64,000 nucleotides of DNA from Heterodera schachtii (taxonomy: Eukaryota > Nematoda > Chromadorea > Rhabditida > Heteroderidae), in contig SIJG01000007.1 in the NCBI GenBank assembly GCA_023374025.1, forward strand, positions 1,407,852 through 1,471,851, given 5' to 3'. A program made the position numbers and the translations under genes. The notes under the pieces were generated by a model. That model was given only the letters and a program-made list of their open reading frames with translations. It was not told where the DNA came from and ran no database searches. Positions within the stretch are counted from its first letter, which is position 1. Every line of letters starts with the position of its first letter. Shown in pieces: positions 1-18,490 of the stretch.

Positions 1-187
1 AGTTCTGCAAGGTTTTTCTATGCAATTTATGTTTGAGTGTCCTCAATTGTTACAACTTCGACCAATTCCTAAACCCGAATTCGAACAAAAAATCGAAAGT
101 TCACATTTTAACGAATTTCGAATCTTGTCTTAAAAGTATATTTGCTACCAATTGTTGAATTGAGCTTTGACAGTTTTTTTTTCTCAG

Positions 188-274
188 AAGGCCGAAAAGA
201 AAATGGCGCACTTTAAATGGGACGACCGTCATGAACTCAAAGTGGAGAACGATGAAGGGCAAAGCGGGCACTGA
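188..274 (+). CDS. Last exon of a Y-box/cold-shock protein gene (partial, 5' part outside window)
   Basis: After a ttctcag acceptor, an open frame starts KAEKKMAHFKWDD and ends at a TGA at 272-274. It matches the last exon of the complete Y-box gene at 31615-32412 (KTTKKMANSKCDD), with the same phase, the same length class, the same -GH/-EH ending and similarity running into the 3'UTR (TGATCGG-GTTC in both). The rest of the gene must lie left of the window. The exon encodes only a short charged tail after the cold-shock domain, so the call rests entirely on the paralogue. It could equally be the end of a truncated duplicate. Confidence 0.6.
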   Translation, partial: KAEKKMAHFKWDDRHELKVENDEGQSGH

Positions 275-888
275 TCGGCGTTCGATAGATGATCAATTTC
301 TGTATTGTAATGCTTAGGAACTCGACTCGAAAGAAAATTGTTAATTAGGAAAATACATCATATTTAGTTATTGTAATGCTTAGGAATTTGATTCGAAAAA
401 AAATGTTAATTGAAAATTTTGCTTTTTCTAGCAATACGTTGATTTACGAGTTTTCTTGGTTTTGGAAATTTTTTTTTTGTGTGAGTTTAAGAAGCAGAAA
501 TCTCAATTTTTTAACTAATTCCAACATGTTTTACAATTTTTCAGTCCAACACCGTTTATGGTTACAGATTTCCAAACTATAGTAATTAGTAAGGCCGCAA
601 CTTTTATTGACGAAAACTCGAAATAGTTAACTAAAATAGTGTAAAAATTTTTAAAAGACAGTAAGGTAATACTGCCGATGGTTCCCTGAATGTCATTCAA
701 CACCCGTCTATCCCACCCATTTTTTGACTAATTTTTGTTATTTTTTGACTGAATCGGTTTTGAGGACCCATAACTTTTGTAATAACGCCAAATAGCGTAA
801 TTTGCAGTCTTTTTTGCGCGCTATTTTTATATATATGTTTTTTAAAATTACACTGGTAAATGCCTTTTTTGTATTTTTTTTTTATTTA

Positions 889-2071
889 GATCACTCCATG
901 GTGATCTGAAAACCCAAAAATGGCTTGAAATCGGGAAAATTTTAGAAAAAAATCCCTAAAATTTTCCCGGTACTTTTCTGTTTTGTGTTTTGTGACCCCT
1001 CCTGAAATTTTCAAATAAAAAGTCATTTCTAGGGTAATTTGTCGCGCTGATTACGAATATGACATTTATTTTTCAAAATTCCGGATCCCGAACCCGAATT
1101 CGAACAAAAGATTGAAATTTATAAACATAAGTCTCGACTCAAAATGCATAAAAACACTTTTATAGGTTTTCTTGTGTGCTGAAAACGCCTAAAACATCAA
1201 AAAAACTGCGCGGCAAAAGCGTTAAGCAGGTTTTTGAACCGGTTTAAAACTCGAAAATTTGAGTGAAAAGGGGGGTTCCTGACCCTTTAAAACCGTCAAA
1301 ATCACACAAATTTGGTATCATTCGAAAGCTTGATGATCTAAGTCTAAAAAACAAGGTATAAATTCGAACCAACGCCATCTAGCACTTGGACTACTGAGTC
1401 CCAAAAAATATTAATTTTTTAGCGAAAAACGGCGAAAAATTTTGTAAAATACACCCCATAATTCGGGCTTTCAAAAAAATAAAAATACACCCCTAAAAAT
1501 CGAATTTTTGACTTAAGCCCCCCCCCCGAAGCCAAGGGTCTGGCTACGCCCTTGGCCCGAAGGGCCCCCGCCAATCAGTCAACCGCCTGCGGATCACGCG
1601 CGTACTTCTTACCTACTGGCCGCCGTAGTCGAGTGTGCGGAGGTTTTTAAGCGCAATAACAAAAAAAAAAAAAACATTTTTTAATTTGTAGTTACGTGCA
1701 TTGGATCGTTTTGTTACATATCTTGAATTTTTTGGGGAATTAAATTTCCTATTTTTGTTCGAATCCGGGTTCGGGTTTTGGAATTTGGCCAAAATGGATG
1801 TCATAACCGTTTTCAGAGACCTCGAAAACCCCTAGAAATATGTTTTCCTTGTAATTTATGAATTTTGAATTTTTGGTCGAATTCGGGTTCGGGATTTTGA
1901 AAAATAAATGTCATATTCGTGATCAGCGCCCCAAATTACCCCAGAAATGACTTTATATTTGAAAATTTCAGGGGGGGGTCACAAAACAGAAAGTACCGGG
2001 GGGATTTTTTTCTAAAATTTTCCCGATTTCAAGCCATTTTTGGGTTTTCAGATCACCATGAAGGAGTGATC
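889..2071. repeat. Large inverted repeat (foldback-like), arms about 220 bases
   Basis: The left arm at about 889-1125 reads 'gatctgaaaacccaaaaatg' and continues to 'cccgaacccgaattcgaac'. Its reverse complement recurs at about 1855-2071, with matching blocks for the 'cattttcccgatttcaagcc' segment, the 'gtcacaaaacagaaagtacc' segment and the 'cgaattcgggttcgggattt' segment. Divergence is modest, with small indels in G/C runs. The spacer holds a fragment of another repeat (1545-1640). Fragments of the arm motif also occur at 61-95 and 25505-25560. It could be a foldback transposon or two inverted insertions of one dispersed repeat. No transposase is seen. Confidence 0.7.
1545..1640 (-). repeat. 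Short copy of the palindromic repeat also found at 30640-31050
   Basis: The block containing 'ggcccgaagggcccccgcca', 'gtcaaccgcctgcggatcac' and 'ctggccgccgtagtcgagtg' matches the other strand of two blocks of the longer copy near 30652-30678 and 30920-30980. Relative to that copy it lacks the middle section, so it looks like an internally deleted member of the same family. Confidence 0.6.
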
Positions 2072-2697
2072 TGATCAAGTTGGTGTAAAAGACTTTTTTT
2101 TCTGCATCGAAAGTTATGTAAGAACGAATTCTTTCAGAATTTTTGGCCCATAAAATATTGACTTTTTGTTCGTTAAACTTAATGGGACAACATTTTTGAC
2201 CACCCAAAAATGGGGTGTGGCACATAAAATCAAATAGAATCTGCACCAAATTTTTATTTTGTCTAATCATTGGAAAGCCCATAAAAAGGCTATCAGAAAG
2301 CACTTGTTTTTGATAGAATGCAAAAAATTACAATTTATTTCCTATAATGTCTTTCAAGGAAGAATGGAACAACACTTTTGACCATGACTGTAAATATGGT
2401 AGTTTTAAATTAATATTAATGTAATTGGTGTAATCATTTCCCGTTACTTATTTAGTACTCTGATTATGATCTCGATTGAAGGAGAATTTGATTCTGACGA
2501 GATTTTAATTTCAAAATATGTACAATAATGATAAAAAAATAATAATTTTTTTTGTCTTATCATCGTCTTTCAAGTGCATAATTAAATTGGCCAGAAAATT
2601 TCCGATTTGCGCGTGCCTTTTGCATTTGTTCGAGTGTTTTGGCTACCCTTTTCAGTGTTTTTTTGTCGAACAGTTTGGCCTTGGGATTTAACTTTTC

Positions 2698-5009
2698 TCA
2701 AAAACTCTGTCCGTCCCCCCCCCCCTTTCTCACCACCAATCTCTCCCGCGACTTTTCGCTCTTTGGTTTTGGCCGTTCCCTCGCCGTTTTCTTTTTCTTC
2801 TTCTTTCCCTTTTTCTTCTTTGTGGTTGTCTTCTTTTTCCTCCTTTTCGTTGCTTTCTTTTTCACTTTTTTGCTGTTTTCGGTTAGTTTTGCCCCGGTCG
2901 CTTCTTCTAAGTCTTGTAAAAATTCCTCCTCGCTTTCTTCCCGCTGTTCGTCCGCTTCGTCTGTGCTATTTTGCAGGTGTTCGTCCTCGTCTCTGAAATT
3001 TAAATTGTTCGATGTTTTTGAGTTGGGTTTTGTTTTCCCCACTTTTGCTCTTTCTGTGGAAATCCCATTTCGTCTCTGTCAATGATTGGTCCGTGAAGTG
3101 CGCATCGCTCTCTTTCCATTCGCGGGCATAATTTTCCGCTGGGGAGGGGCGCGCGACAGCGTTTTTTGATCGGAAGCATTTGGCCAACGAAAGTGATCTG
3201 CCGGGAACGATACGCTTCAGCATTTTCAGTGGGCACATTGTCAGCGTCCCTTCAATGGAAAGAAAATTTCTTAATTACCATTAATTAAATTAAATTAGGT
3301 ATTTACTCACTCGTCCATTGGTCTCCAAAAGTGATGGCCTTCCGCCTGAACTCTGACCCTCTCTGCCGGCTTTATGTGCTCCTCTCCCCAATATTTCAGA
3401 TCGAGTCCCATCGCCAATTTTGGAATGCGTTTCTTCCCATTGATTTCGTCGCTTTTCCCTCCCTTTTCCTCGTCCTCTTTTGGCTTTTCCTTTCGCACTT
3501 TTAATCCACTCGGACCCGGCCGTTCATCGAGAATTATTGCGCACTTCGCTATTTTGTCGCTGCTTTTGATGCAATCATTATGTGAGAAGTCGGGTTCATA
3601 TCCTTAAATAATGGTTTTTTTTAGGACAAATGTCTTTCAATCGGACCTTCTTTCTCCTCAACATCGACCAAATCCGAATCGTCGTCCCCTTCGTCGGCGG
3701 ATGATTCATCGCCCTCCGTTTTCCGCTTCCCCTTTAACTCGCGACATTTCTGCAAGTCCTCGCCCAAATTTCGTTTTGCGTCGATTATTCTGCGCATCAT
3801 TTCCGATGAGTCACCGACCGATGCCAATTTTTTGAGCCTAAAAACATTGTTTATATACTTCACTTTAAAAGGTTTTAATGAGGATTTTGGAATTTGGTGG
3901 GTTGGATTTTTCGCACAGACAAAATGGCCTTTTACTGTTTGACTTGCCATTTTCCAAGCTTAGACCACCAAATCTCCAGCTGTGCCGTAGTATCTGTGAG
4001 TTGGCTGAACAGTGCCTCATTTTCGTAATTTTGTTCGATGTTCGATTCCGTTGGATTTATTGAAATAGTCACTGCAGATGACGGTCCAAATCCGTGTAAT
4101 TGTTCCTGCATTTTACCAAAATTATGAAACTTTAAAAAAAAACTGAAAATATGATTTAAATTACCTTTTGATTTTGCGATGAAATAATTGAAACGGCCCC
4201 TTTTTCACCGTCCAATGGACAAAATTTCGGAAAAATCATTTCGACGACATTTCGCGACTCCACCAAAAGGCGTTCAATTTCTGGGCGCGATTCTCCGAAT
4301 AATTTGGAAACATTTTCGGTGACTTTCCGCGCGTTAATTTCTCGTTGAAATTGCTCTCGACTTTCTCGTTCTCGGTCAATCTTGAGACAAGAAGAGTGTT
4401 AAAATATTAGACAATTCCTTCGATAAATCAAAAAAAGACCGAAAGTTCGACTCGCGAATTCTCCCAGTCGATACTCTTTGAGTTTTTCAAAAAGTGTTGC
4501 AGTTTTTCCAACTTTCCATAACCAGCGCCGAATTTGTCGACCCAACAACGCAAAGTCGCGAGACTTTCTTTCTTCAGCAAATTGGCCGCTTCCGAAGGTT
4601 TGGGCAAAGGATAACGCAAAGGGTCAATTTCCAAAGTGTAAATGAGGAAATCCTAAAAGAAAGCACAAAAATAAACAGCAAAGACACACGACGGACCTGA
4701 ATTGAATTGGTCAGTTCAGCGCGGAAATTGTGCGAACGTTGGAAAAAGTGATTGGCAATGAAAAGTGCTGCCAGCCGTACGTCGCTGTCATCCCTTCGTA
4801 AATGGCCGAAAAGAGTGTCCACAAATGCGGGAATGATTTTCCCATTGGACTTGACCACTGAGACGAGTTCCTTCAATGGCGCACCTTTCAATTCCTTTTT
4901 TTGGTAGTCAAACTGAAGAAATTTAATTGTTACTTTTAAAAATCAATTATTTAACTTCTTTTATTAAGTGCGCAACAGAACGTTTTATGGTGGTCAAGTC
5001 CGTTTCCAT
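2698..5009 (-). CDS. UVSSA: UV-stimulated scaffold protein A (UVSSA), transcription-coupled repair factor
   Basis: UVSSA escorts TFIIH to stalled RNA polymerase II in transcription-coupled nucleotide excision repair. The N-terminus (ATG at 5009, exons 4956-5009, 4697-4912, then from 4652) forms the VHS/ENTH-like helical domain, with blocks VRLAALFIANHFFQRSHNFR and TLRCWVDKFGAGYGKLEKLQ. The C-terminus carries the family zinc finger: C-RAPLPSGKLC, then CALHGPII around 3080-3150, with the adjacent RDEMGFP. A 50-base intron (2993-3042) leads to a very Lys-rich tail that ends at 2698 and contains a G-run-encoded Gly-Gly-Gly. One intron uses a GC donor (complement of 3942-3947), because only that donor keeps the frame. 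Its start lies 177 bases from AMDHD1 on the other strand. Middle exon borders are approximate. Confidence 0.88.
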
Positions 5010-5186
5010 TTATTCGCACATAATTACAGCGCAAATAAACAATCTAATAAATCAATTAAGGTGAGAGATAGGTAATTAAGGTTAGTCGATTAAAGAATCA
5101 TTTGATTAAACTTCATTAAGTTCCATAATTATTGGTTGTCCCATAATTATTGTTAATTAAAAATCAAACGAAAGCCGCCAAACAAA
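5010..5186. promoter_or_regulatory. Short divergent intergenic region between UVSSA and AMDHD1
   Basis: Only 177 bases separate the two start codons on opposite strands, so both 5'UTRs and core promoters must share it. It is AT-rich, with several ATTAATT/TTAATT motifs. No TATA box or initiator was singled out. The promoter call is inference from the gene arrangement. Confidence 0.4.
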
Positions 5187-8100
5187 ATGAAAGACGTGCT
5201 TATTCTACACAACATTAATCAGGTCCAAAAGATTTGTATTGAATGGTTTGAGTGTTTAGGGGGGGGGGGGGGTGATGAAAGGATAATTGCATGCACTACA
5301 TACATAATATTTGACACTGATTGTTTTGATTTCACACAGATTGTTCAAGTGGTGGACGATGATCGGACTTTTTGTTTATTGGGTGACCAAATGGGGAAAA
5401 TTAAAGTGATGCTAATTCCAGAAATTCTCACATAAAAATCCATTAATTTAAAAGATAATGGAATCAGATGGCCAGGAATTGGCCATTCTTTGCGTCGAAG
5501 GACGAATTGAGCAAATTGGCATTTTTGAAGAGGTCCAAATATACTGTAAATTAAAGTGTTGTAAAATTCATAAACTCAAGCGCAGATTTCTTCCCGATTC
5601 AACTCGAAAGAATTGACCGATGTGACGAGGGTGGACTGTGGGGGAGGGAGTGTTCTGCCGGGCATGGCGGACGCCCATTCCCACCCGGTGGGGGAGGGGC
5701 CGGGGAGGGAGAAGCCATTTCAAAGCGATTTGATCACAAAACCACTTAACACCAAAAAAGGTGTTCTCTGGCGATCGAGTGCATGAATTTGCGATGAAAC
5801 TCGCTGGTGCCACTTATATGGAAGTACCGATTGGAAGCAAATGAAAATGAAATGAATGAATGAACACATTAAAAGGTGCAAGCAGCCGGGGGCGGAATTC
5901 ACTTCACAGCGGAAAAGACGCGTGAAGCAACGGAAGAGCAACTGCTGGAGGACTTTTTGGAGGTGTCATTGACAGGAAAAAAGGACAATCTCTAAAATCC
6001 GACAGATTGCTCGGGAAATGCTCCGCTCGGGAACAACTTTGCTGGAGGCAAAGAGCGGCTACGGCTTAGAATTGGAAACCGAAGTGAAACAGTTGCGCGT
6101 GCTGGAGCGGGCAACAGCGCACACGCCTTTGGAAATTTCGGCGACATTTTGCGGGGCCCACGCCATTCCCCGTGGGGCAACAGAAGGCACACAAACGGAA
6201 TTGATAGTCCAGGAGATGATCCCGGCAATTGACAAGTTGAAACGGTCGGGCGAATTGAGCAACACGGAAAATGTGGACGTATTCTGTGAAAAAGGCGTTT
6301 TCGAATTGGACAGCACGTGAGTTGGAATTGAATGGCAGAACGGAGCGGAATTGGAAACTAATGATTTAAGACGACGCATTTTGGAGGCGGGGAAAGCCAT
6401 CGGACTTCGTGTCAATTTCCATGCGGACGAACTTTTCCCATTGGGCGGTGCCGAATTGGGCGCAGAAATTGGTGTAAGGAAAATAAAGAAATTTAATTTA
6501 TCTTAAATTAGAACAAATAATAGTGGGACTAAATGGTGGAATTTGGTCGAGTGAAATGGTATTTTGAAAAATGGTTACAGTAAGAAACTGTAAGACCTTT
6601 CCCCAAGCGCATCACTTCTTCTTCCTCGTTTCTCTGGACTGTCCCCAGATGTGCCCGGTCCGTGGGTCCACGTCAAAAATGCACTAGAATATAAGAATGA
6701 TTTGACTGATTTCCTTCTTCCTTTTTACTGTGAAAGTAATCCCGCAAAGGGGGTGGTACGGTATGCACTTCTTCTTCGGTGTATTGTACACTGGGATTGG
6801 ACTTGCTCCGTACGAGCAGTAAACCACGGGCGTCCCCTGGGCAAAGTCAAAGCTCCACTCGTAAGGCTCTTGGGCAGCCGCAACGGCGGCTTGGGCGTCG
6901 TAAATGGGCTGCGGGGGTGGCGTGGGGAAAAGAGAGGGCAAAAGAGTGGCCAAAGTGGGCGGATGCGGCGGCAGAGTCAGCGGAGTCGGAGTTGTGAAGT
7001 ACGCCTTGCAAAGGAAGGAATCACATAGTAGCAGAAAGTGACACTGTCCCCCGAGACTTGTCTCGTCGTGTACTGCTGCTGTCCTCCTCCTCCTCCCTGC
7101 CCTTGGCCATTTTGTCCCGCTGCCGATGCAATGTGTTGGCCTTGTTGGCGTTGTGCCGTTGATTGTGAGTAGTACCCCTGTCCTTGTCCCTGCTGTCCCT
7201 GTCCGTTCTGTGCTTGTCCTCCGTTGTACTGCTGCGTCCCGTGGGATGTTCCTGCTGTTCCACCATATTGTGTTCCTTGTAATTGTTGCTGTTGTCCGCC
7301 ATTTCCACTGAACTGAGTTAGCCCCTGCTGCTGCTGTGTTTGTCCTCCGCTTTGCACAATCGGAATCGGCTGCTGCTGTTGGGGCGTGCCGTACTGACCG
7401 CCCGCTCCCTGTGAAGACGAAGGCACAACGACCGTTTGCTGACCGTACGCGTAGGGCGACGACTGTGCAGAAGAGGAGGAGTACTGTGACGATTGGGGGT
7501 AATTCCCGGAATACTGTGACTGCGGATAGTTTCCGTTGGAATAGTAATAATTCCCTTGGGCGTATTGGGGCGATTGCTGCTGCTGATAGCCACTGAAAAA
7601 GCATTCTCATCTCATTAATTATTTGCCACAAATGCTTTCCCTCCCCGCTTTTACCCCGCTCCGCCACCGTATCCATTGTTTGCGTTGCTGTTGTAGCTGT
7701 AGTACTGTTGCGGTTGTTGTTGTGAGTAGTGTTGTGCCGTCGATGCTCCACCGTTCGTTCCCTGGCCACCGTACTGTCCCTGCACCGAATTGTACTGTGA
7801 ATAGGTCGGCACGTATTGCTGTTGTTGCTGCTGCTGTTGGGCGTATTGCGTGTAACTGTTCGATCCGCCGTCCACCCTTTGGCGTTGGGCTTCGCAAATT
7901 TGGAGTTGAAGCAGCGACAAAAGCAGCAGAAGGAAAAGTCTCCTTCTGAGAATCACAGAAAGCGACATTTTATGAAAAATTCTGAAAATGATACTCCAAA
8001 GCTTATGCCAATCGAAGTTAATGAGAATATTTTATGCGGAAAGACCGCATAATTATCGGAGGATCTTTTCAACGTTTGATTTAGCCTATCAAACGGCTTT

Positions 8101-9237
8101 TCCTTACGCGGAAATCGGTTCTACGGCATTTCTCCTCAAGGAAAAGGAAAACGGAAGGATAAAGCAAAGCAAAAAGCGGGGGAGGGGGGGGGGGGGACGA
8201 ATTCAATGAGCCGTCGCCACAACGCCAATTTGTGCACGCCCTTCTGATTGGATGATCCAGTGAGCAGCGAATTCCTAAATGTGTGGAGAAAAAGCGAAAG
8301 CTGTAATAGGAGAAGAATTGGAGAAGCAACAAGAAGAGGTCAAGGGGGGGGGGAGGGGGGGGAAGGATGCCCAGGGGGACGACTTTTCCAATGAGAAAAT
8401 GGGGGGGGGGGGGCGTTGGTCGGGAAAATCCGGAAAATGACGAAGAAAGCGAGTTTATTTGATGAATGGGTATGTGGAAACAATCAGCTTCTCATCAGCA
8501 GCAGCAAAGAAATAGTCGGTTATCCGAATTCGATGGATAAATTAATGGGGGAAAATTGGGGGGGGGGGGCAAAAGGGGAAAAGCAAGCGGAGAATCTGAC
8601 GTGGTCATCCGATCGGCACAGGGGGACCTTTCCGCGGACCTAATTGCTGTTTGTTTAAGGCAAACGCCGTCAGTCATTTGGAGGAGTGCGGCCCCCGGGG
8701 CATCGGCGCAATGAGTCGGTCCGGCACAGTGGCGGTAAAACGAAAGTAAACGAAGCGCAACGCATTCCCCAATCGAAATTGAAGGTTCTGTTGCCCACCA
8801 CGGCCTATGTGCTACGTCTTCGTCCTCCGCCCGTCCGGCAAATGATCGCCGCCGGCGTTTGCGTCGCACTCGGCTCCGACTTCAACCCAAACGCTTTTTG
8901 CTACGCCATGCCGACAGTGATGAATCTCGCTTGTGTGCTATTCCGAATGTCGATGCCCGAAGCGCTGGTTGCCGCCACTCTCCACGCAGCGCATAGCCTC
9001 GGCCGTGGGCGAACCCACGGGGCAATTGCTGTACGAAATGGCTAACCATCCCCGTTTTTTCAAACATTAAACACCATTTGACATTTTTGGTCACAGGTCG
9101 GACGAATGGCCGATTTTGTGGTGTTGAACAAACGAAATTGGGAACATCTCATCTATCGGATGTCTGCTCATCAGTCCATCATTTCTTATGTGATCAAAAA
9201 TGGAAAAATTGTCTATGAAAGGAAACAGTTTTCTTAA
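5187..9237 (+). CDS. AMDHD1: Imidazolonepropionase (AMDHD1/HutI family)
   Basis: Third enzyme of histidine degradation; it hydrolyses 4-imidazolone-5-propanoate to N-formimino-glutamate. The exons, read in order, give MKDVLILHNINQ-IVQVVDDDRTF, then DGQELAILCVEGRIEQIGIF, VDCGGGSVLPGMADAHSHP (metal-binding HxH), VFSGDRVHEFAMKLAGATYM, AGGGIHFTAEKTREATEEQL, TLLEAKSGYGLELETEVKQL, CGAHAIP, VNFHADELFPLGGAELGAE, SHLEECGPRGIGAMSRSG, LLPTTAYVLRLRPPPVRQM, ALGSDFNPNAFCYAMPTV (catalytic Asp) and a C-terminus to TAA at 9235-9237. Length and motif order match animal AMDHD1. The intron from about 6475 to 8657 is far longer than the rest and hosts an antisense gene. It converges with ILF2, 117 bases away. Confidence 0.93.
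6612..7968 (-). CDS. Secreted Gln/Tyr/Gly-rich protein nested in an AMDHD1 intron
   Basis: ATG at 7968 begins a clear signal peptide (MSLSVILRRRLFLLLLLSLL, then QLQICEAQ). Exon 1 is 7655-7968, exon 2 7058-7592 and exon 3 starts at 7004. The phases agree across a 62-base and a 53-base intron. The mature protein is low complexity, with poly-Gln runs, QYGGQG, YYSYNSN and QGQGQGYYSQ repeats. It then changes to a Pro-rich stretch and a conserved-looking tail (YEWSFDFAQGTPVVYCSYGA, PKKKCIPYHPLCG). Exon 3 either reads to a stop at 6684, or splices by gtaaaa...tctag to a last exon with CIFDVDPRTGHIWGQS and a stop at 6612. I prefer the second. The family is not recognised. It may be a matrix or secreted structural protein, or a gland product. 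Confidence 0.72.
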
Positions 9238-9354
9238 AGTGAAATCACCAACAAATCCATCTCTCAATTAGCTTATATTTTATGGAATTTCCTTTCTTTT
9301 ATTGACAACATATAAATTACACAAAATAACAAAAAAAAAGCAAATGTTTTTTTT

Positions 9355-11001
<1,647 letters not shown>

Positions 11002-11201
11002 TGAATTATGCTAAAGTGGTCATTCTTCAAACCAAAGAAAAAAGTAACTAAAAATATTGTTCATTCACATTACAAAAGTGAAAGGCAAAAACAGCGTAAG
11101 AACCAACAATAACATTTTACATAGACCTCATCAAATAACGAAAATAACGTCAACAACAATTCCAACTGATCGACTTCATGATCGGTAACCAAACGGTTGC
11201 T

Positions 11202-11754
11202 TTAGCCTCCCTTCTTCTTAGACACTCCCACAGTGCGTCCTTTACGTCCGGTCGTTTTCGTATGCTGACCACGCACACGAAGACCCCAATAATGGCGCAG
11301 ACCGCGATGTAAACGGATCTTCTTCATGCGCTCAAAGTCATCGCGGTATTTGCTCTCCAAATTGGTGGACAAAACCTGGAACCCAAAAAATATTGTAAAA
11401 TACTGTTAAATTATTCCTCTAACCTGTTGATTTTTACCATCGCGAATATCCTTCTGTCGGTTCAAAAACCAACTTGGAATTTTGTATTGCTGTGGGTTCA
11501 ACATAACAGTAGTCAGCTTTTCCATGTCCTCCTCAGAAAGTTCTCCAGCACGCTTGTGAATGTCAATGTCGGCTTTGCGACAAACAAGGAAAGCATAACG
11601 ACGACCAACTCCCTTCAGATGAAAAAAACTCAAAAAATATTAGCTTAATCACCTTGATCGCTGTAAGGGCATAAGGAACTTTACGGTTGCCATCAATGTT
11701 TGTATTCATCACACGATGAATATGTTGGAATTTTTCGGGCATAATAAGCGACAT
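11202..11754 (-). CDS. rps-18: 40S ribosomal protein S18 (uS13)
   Basis: Three exons (11653-11754, 11424-11612, 11202-11375) give 34 + 63 + 57 codons, a 154-residue protein, the usual length for S18. The first exon begins [20 protein letters not shown]. The second has [20 protein letters not shown] and [20 protein letters not shown]. The third has [20 protein letters not shown] and ends VSKKKGG before TAA at 11202. uS13 sits at the head of the small subunit and contacts the large subunit and tRNA. All phases match exactly. Divergent from the KAT6-like gene, 388 bases away. Confidence 0.97.
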
Positions 11755-12142
11755 TTTCCTTTTTTCAATCTGTTAATGTCTTAAAAATCAAATTCAAAAA
11801 GCCTGAATTGTTAAAAGCAAAACCTTTATTATAGTTTTAAGTACTCGTACTCCTTTATGGTGAATTGAAAACCCCAAAATTCGCAAGACTATTTTAAAAG
11901 AGCATAGAGTTTTCAGATTGGTCCGTTCAAGGAAAATGGCTAAAAACCCAGGAAAATAGCACCACTGAAAGGATAAAATCAAATGTTTTTGAATATTACA
12001 AAATGCCAAAGTTTAGAGATTGAGATTCAGCGAGACTGAGATTGCTTCAAATTCATATACCATCCCGTTAATTTAGCGATGCAATTTTTAAATCAACCAT
12101 CAGCCAGTTTTTAAATTTTAAAATATTCCTTTGCGACTGAAT
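11755..12142. promoter_or_regulatory. Divergent intergenic region between rps-18 and the KAT6-like gene
   Basis: 388 bases of AT-rich DNA between start codons on opposite strands. It should hold the promoters of both genes. No further gene, RNA or clear motif is seen in it. Confidence 0.4.

Positions 12143-18490
<6,348 letters not shown>

Larger units (their letters stand above)
275..2697. other. Repeat-rich intergenic region without a supported gene
   Basis: AT-rich DNA between the Y-box exon and the 3' end of UVSSA. A roughly 67-base tandem duplication lies near 305-420, where 'gtaatgcttagga' followed by a 'ttcgaaa' motif occurs twice. The large inverted repeat and palindromic repeat listed separately fill 889-2071. 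The short frames here (515-703, 1613-1804, 1968-2303) are inside repeat sequence and show no family similarity. No gene is seen. Confidence 0.6.

Noticed and set aside
6684..7769. 361-codon minus-strand frame and several + strand frames over the Gln-rich gene
   Set aside because: The upstream part is a shifted frame of the Gln-rich exons (CAG/CAA repeats are stop-free in other frames). Only its last part is used, as exon 3 of the nested gene.
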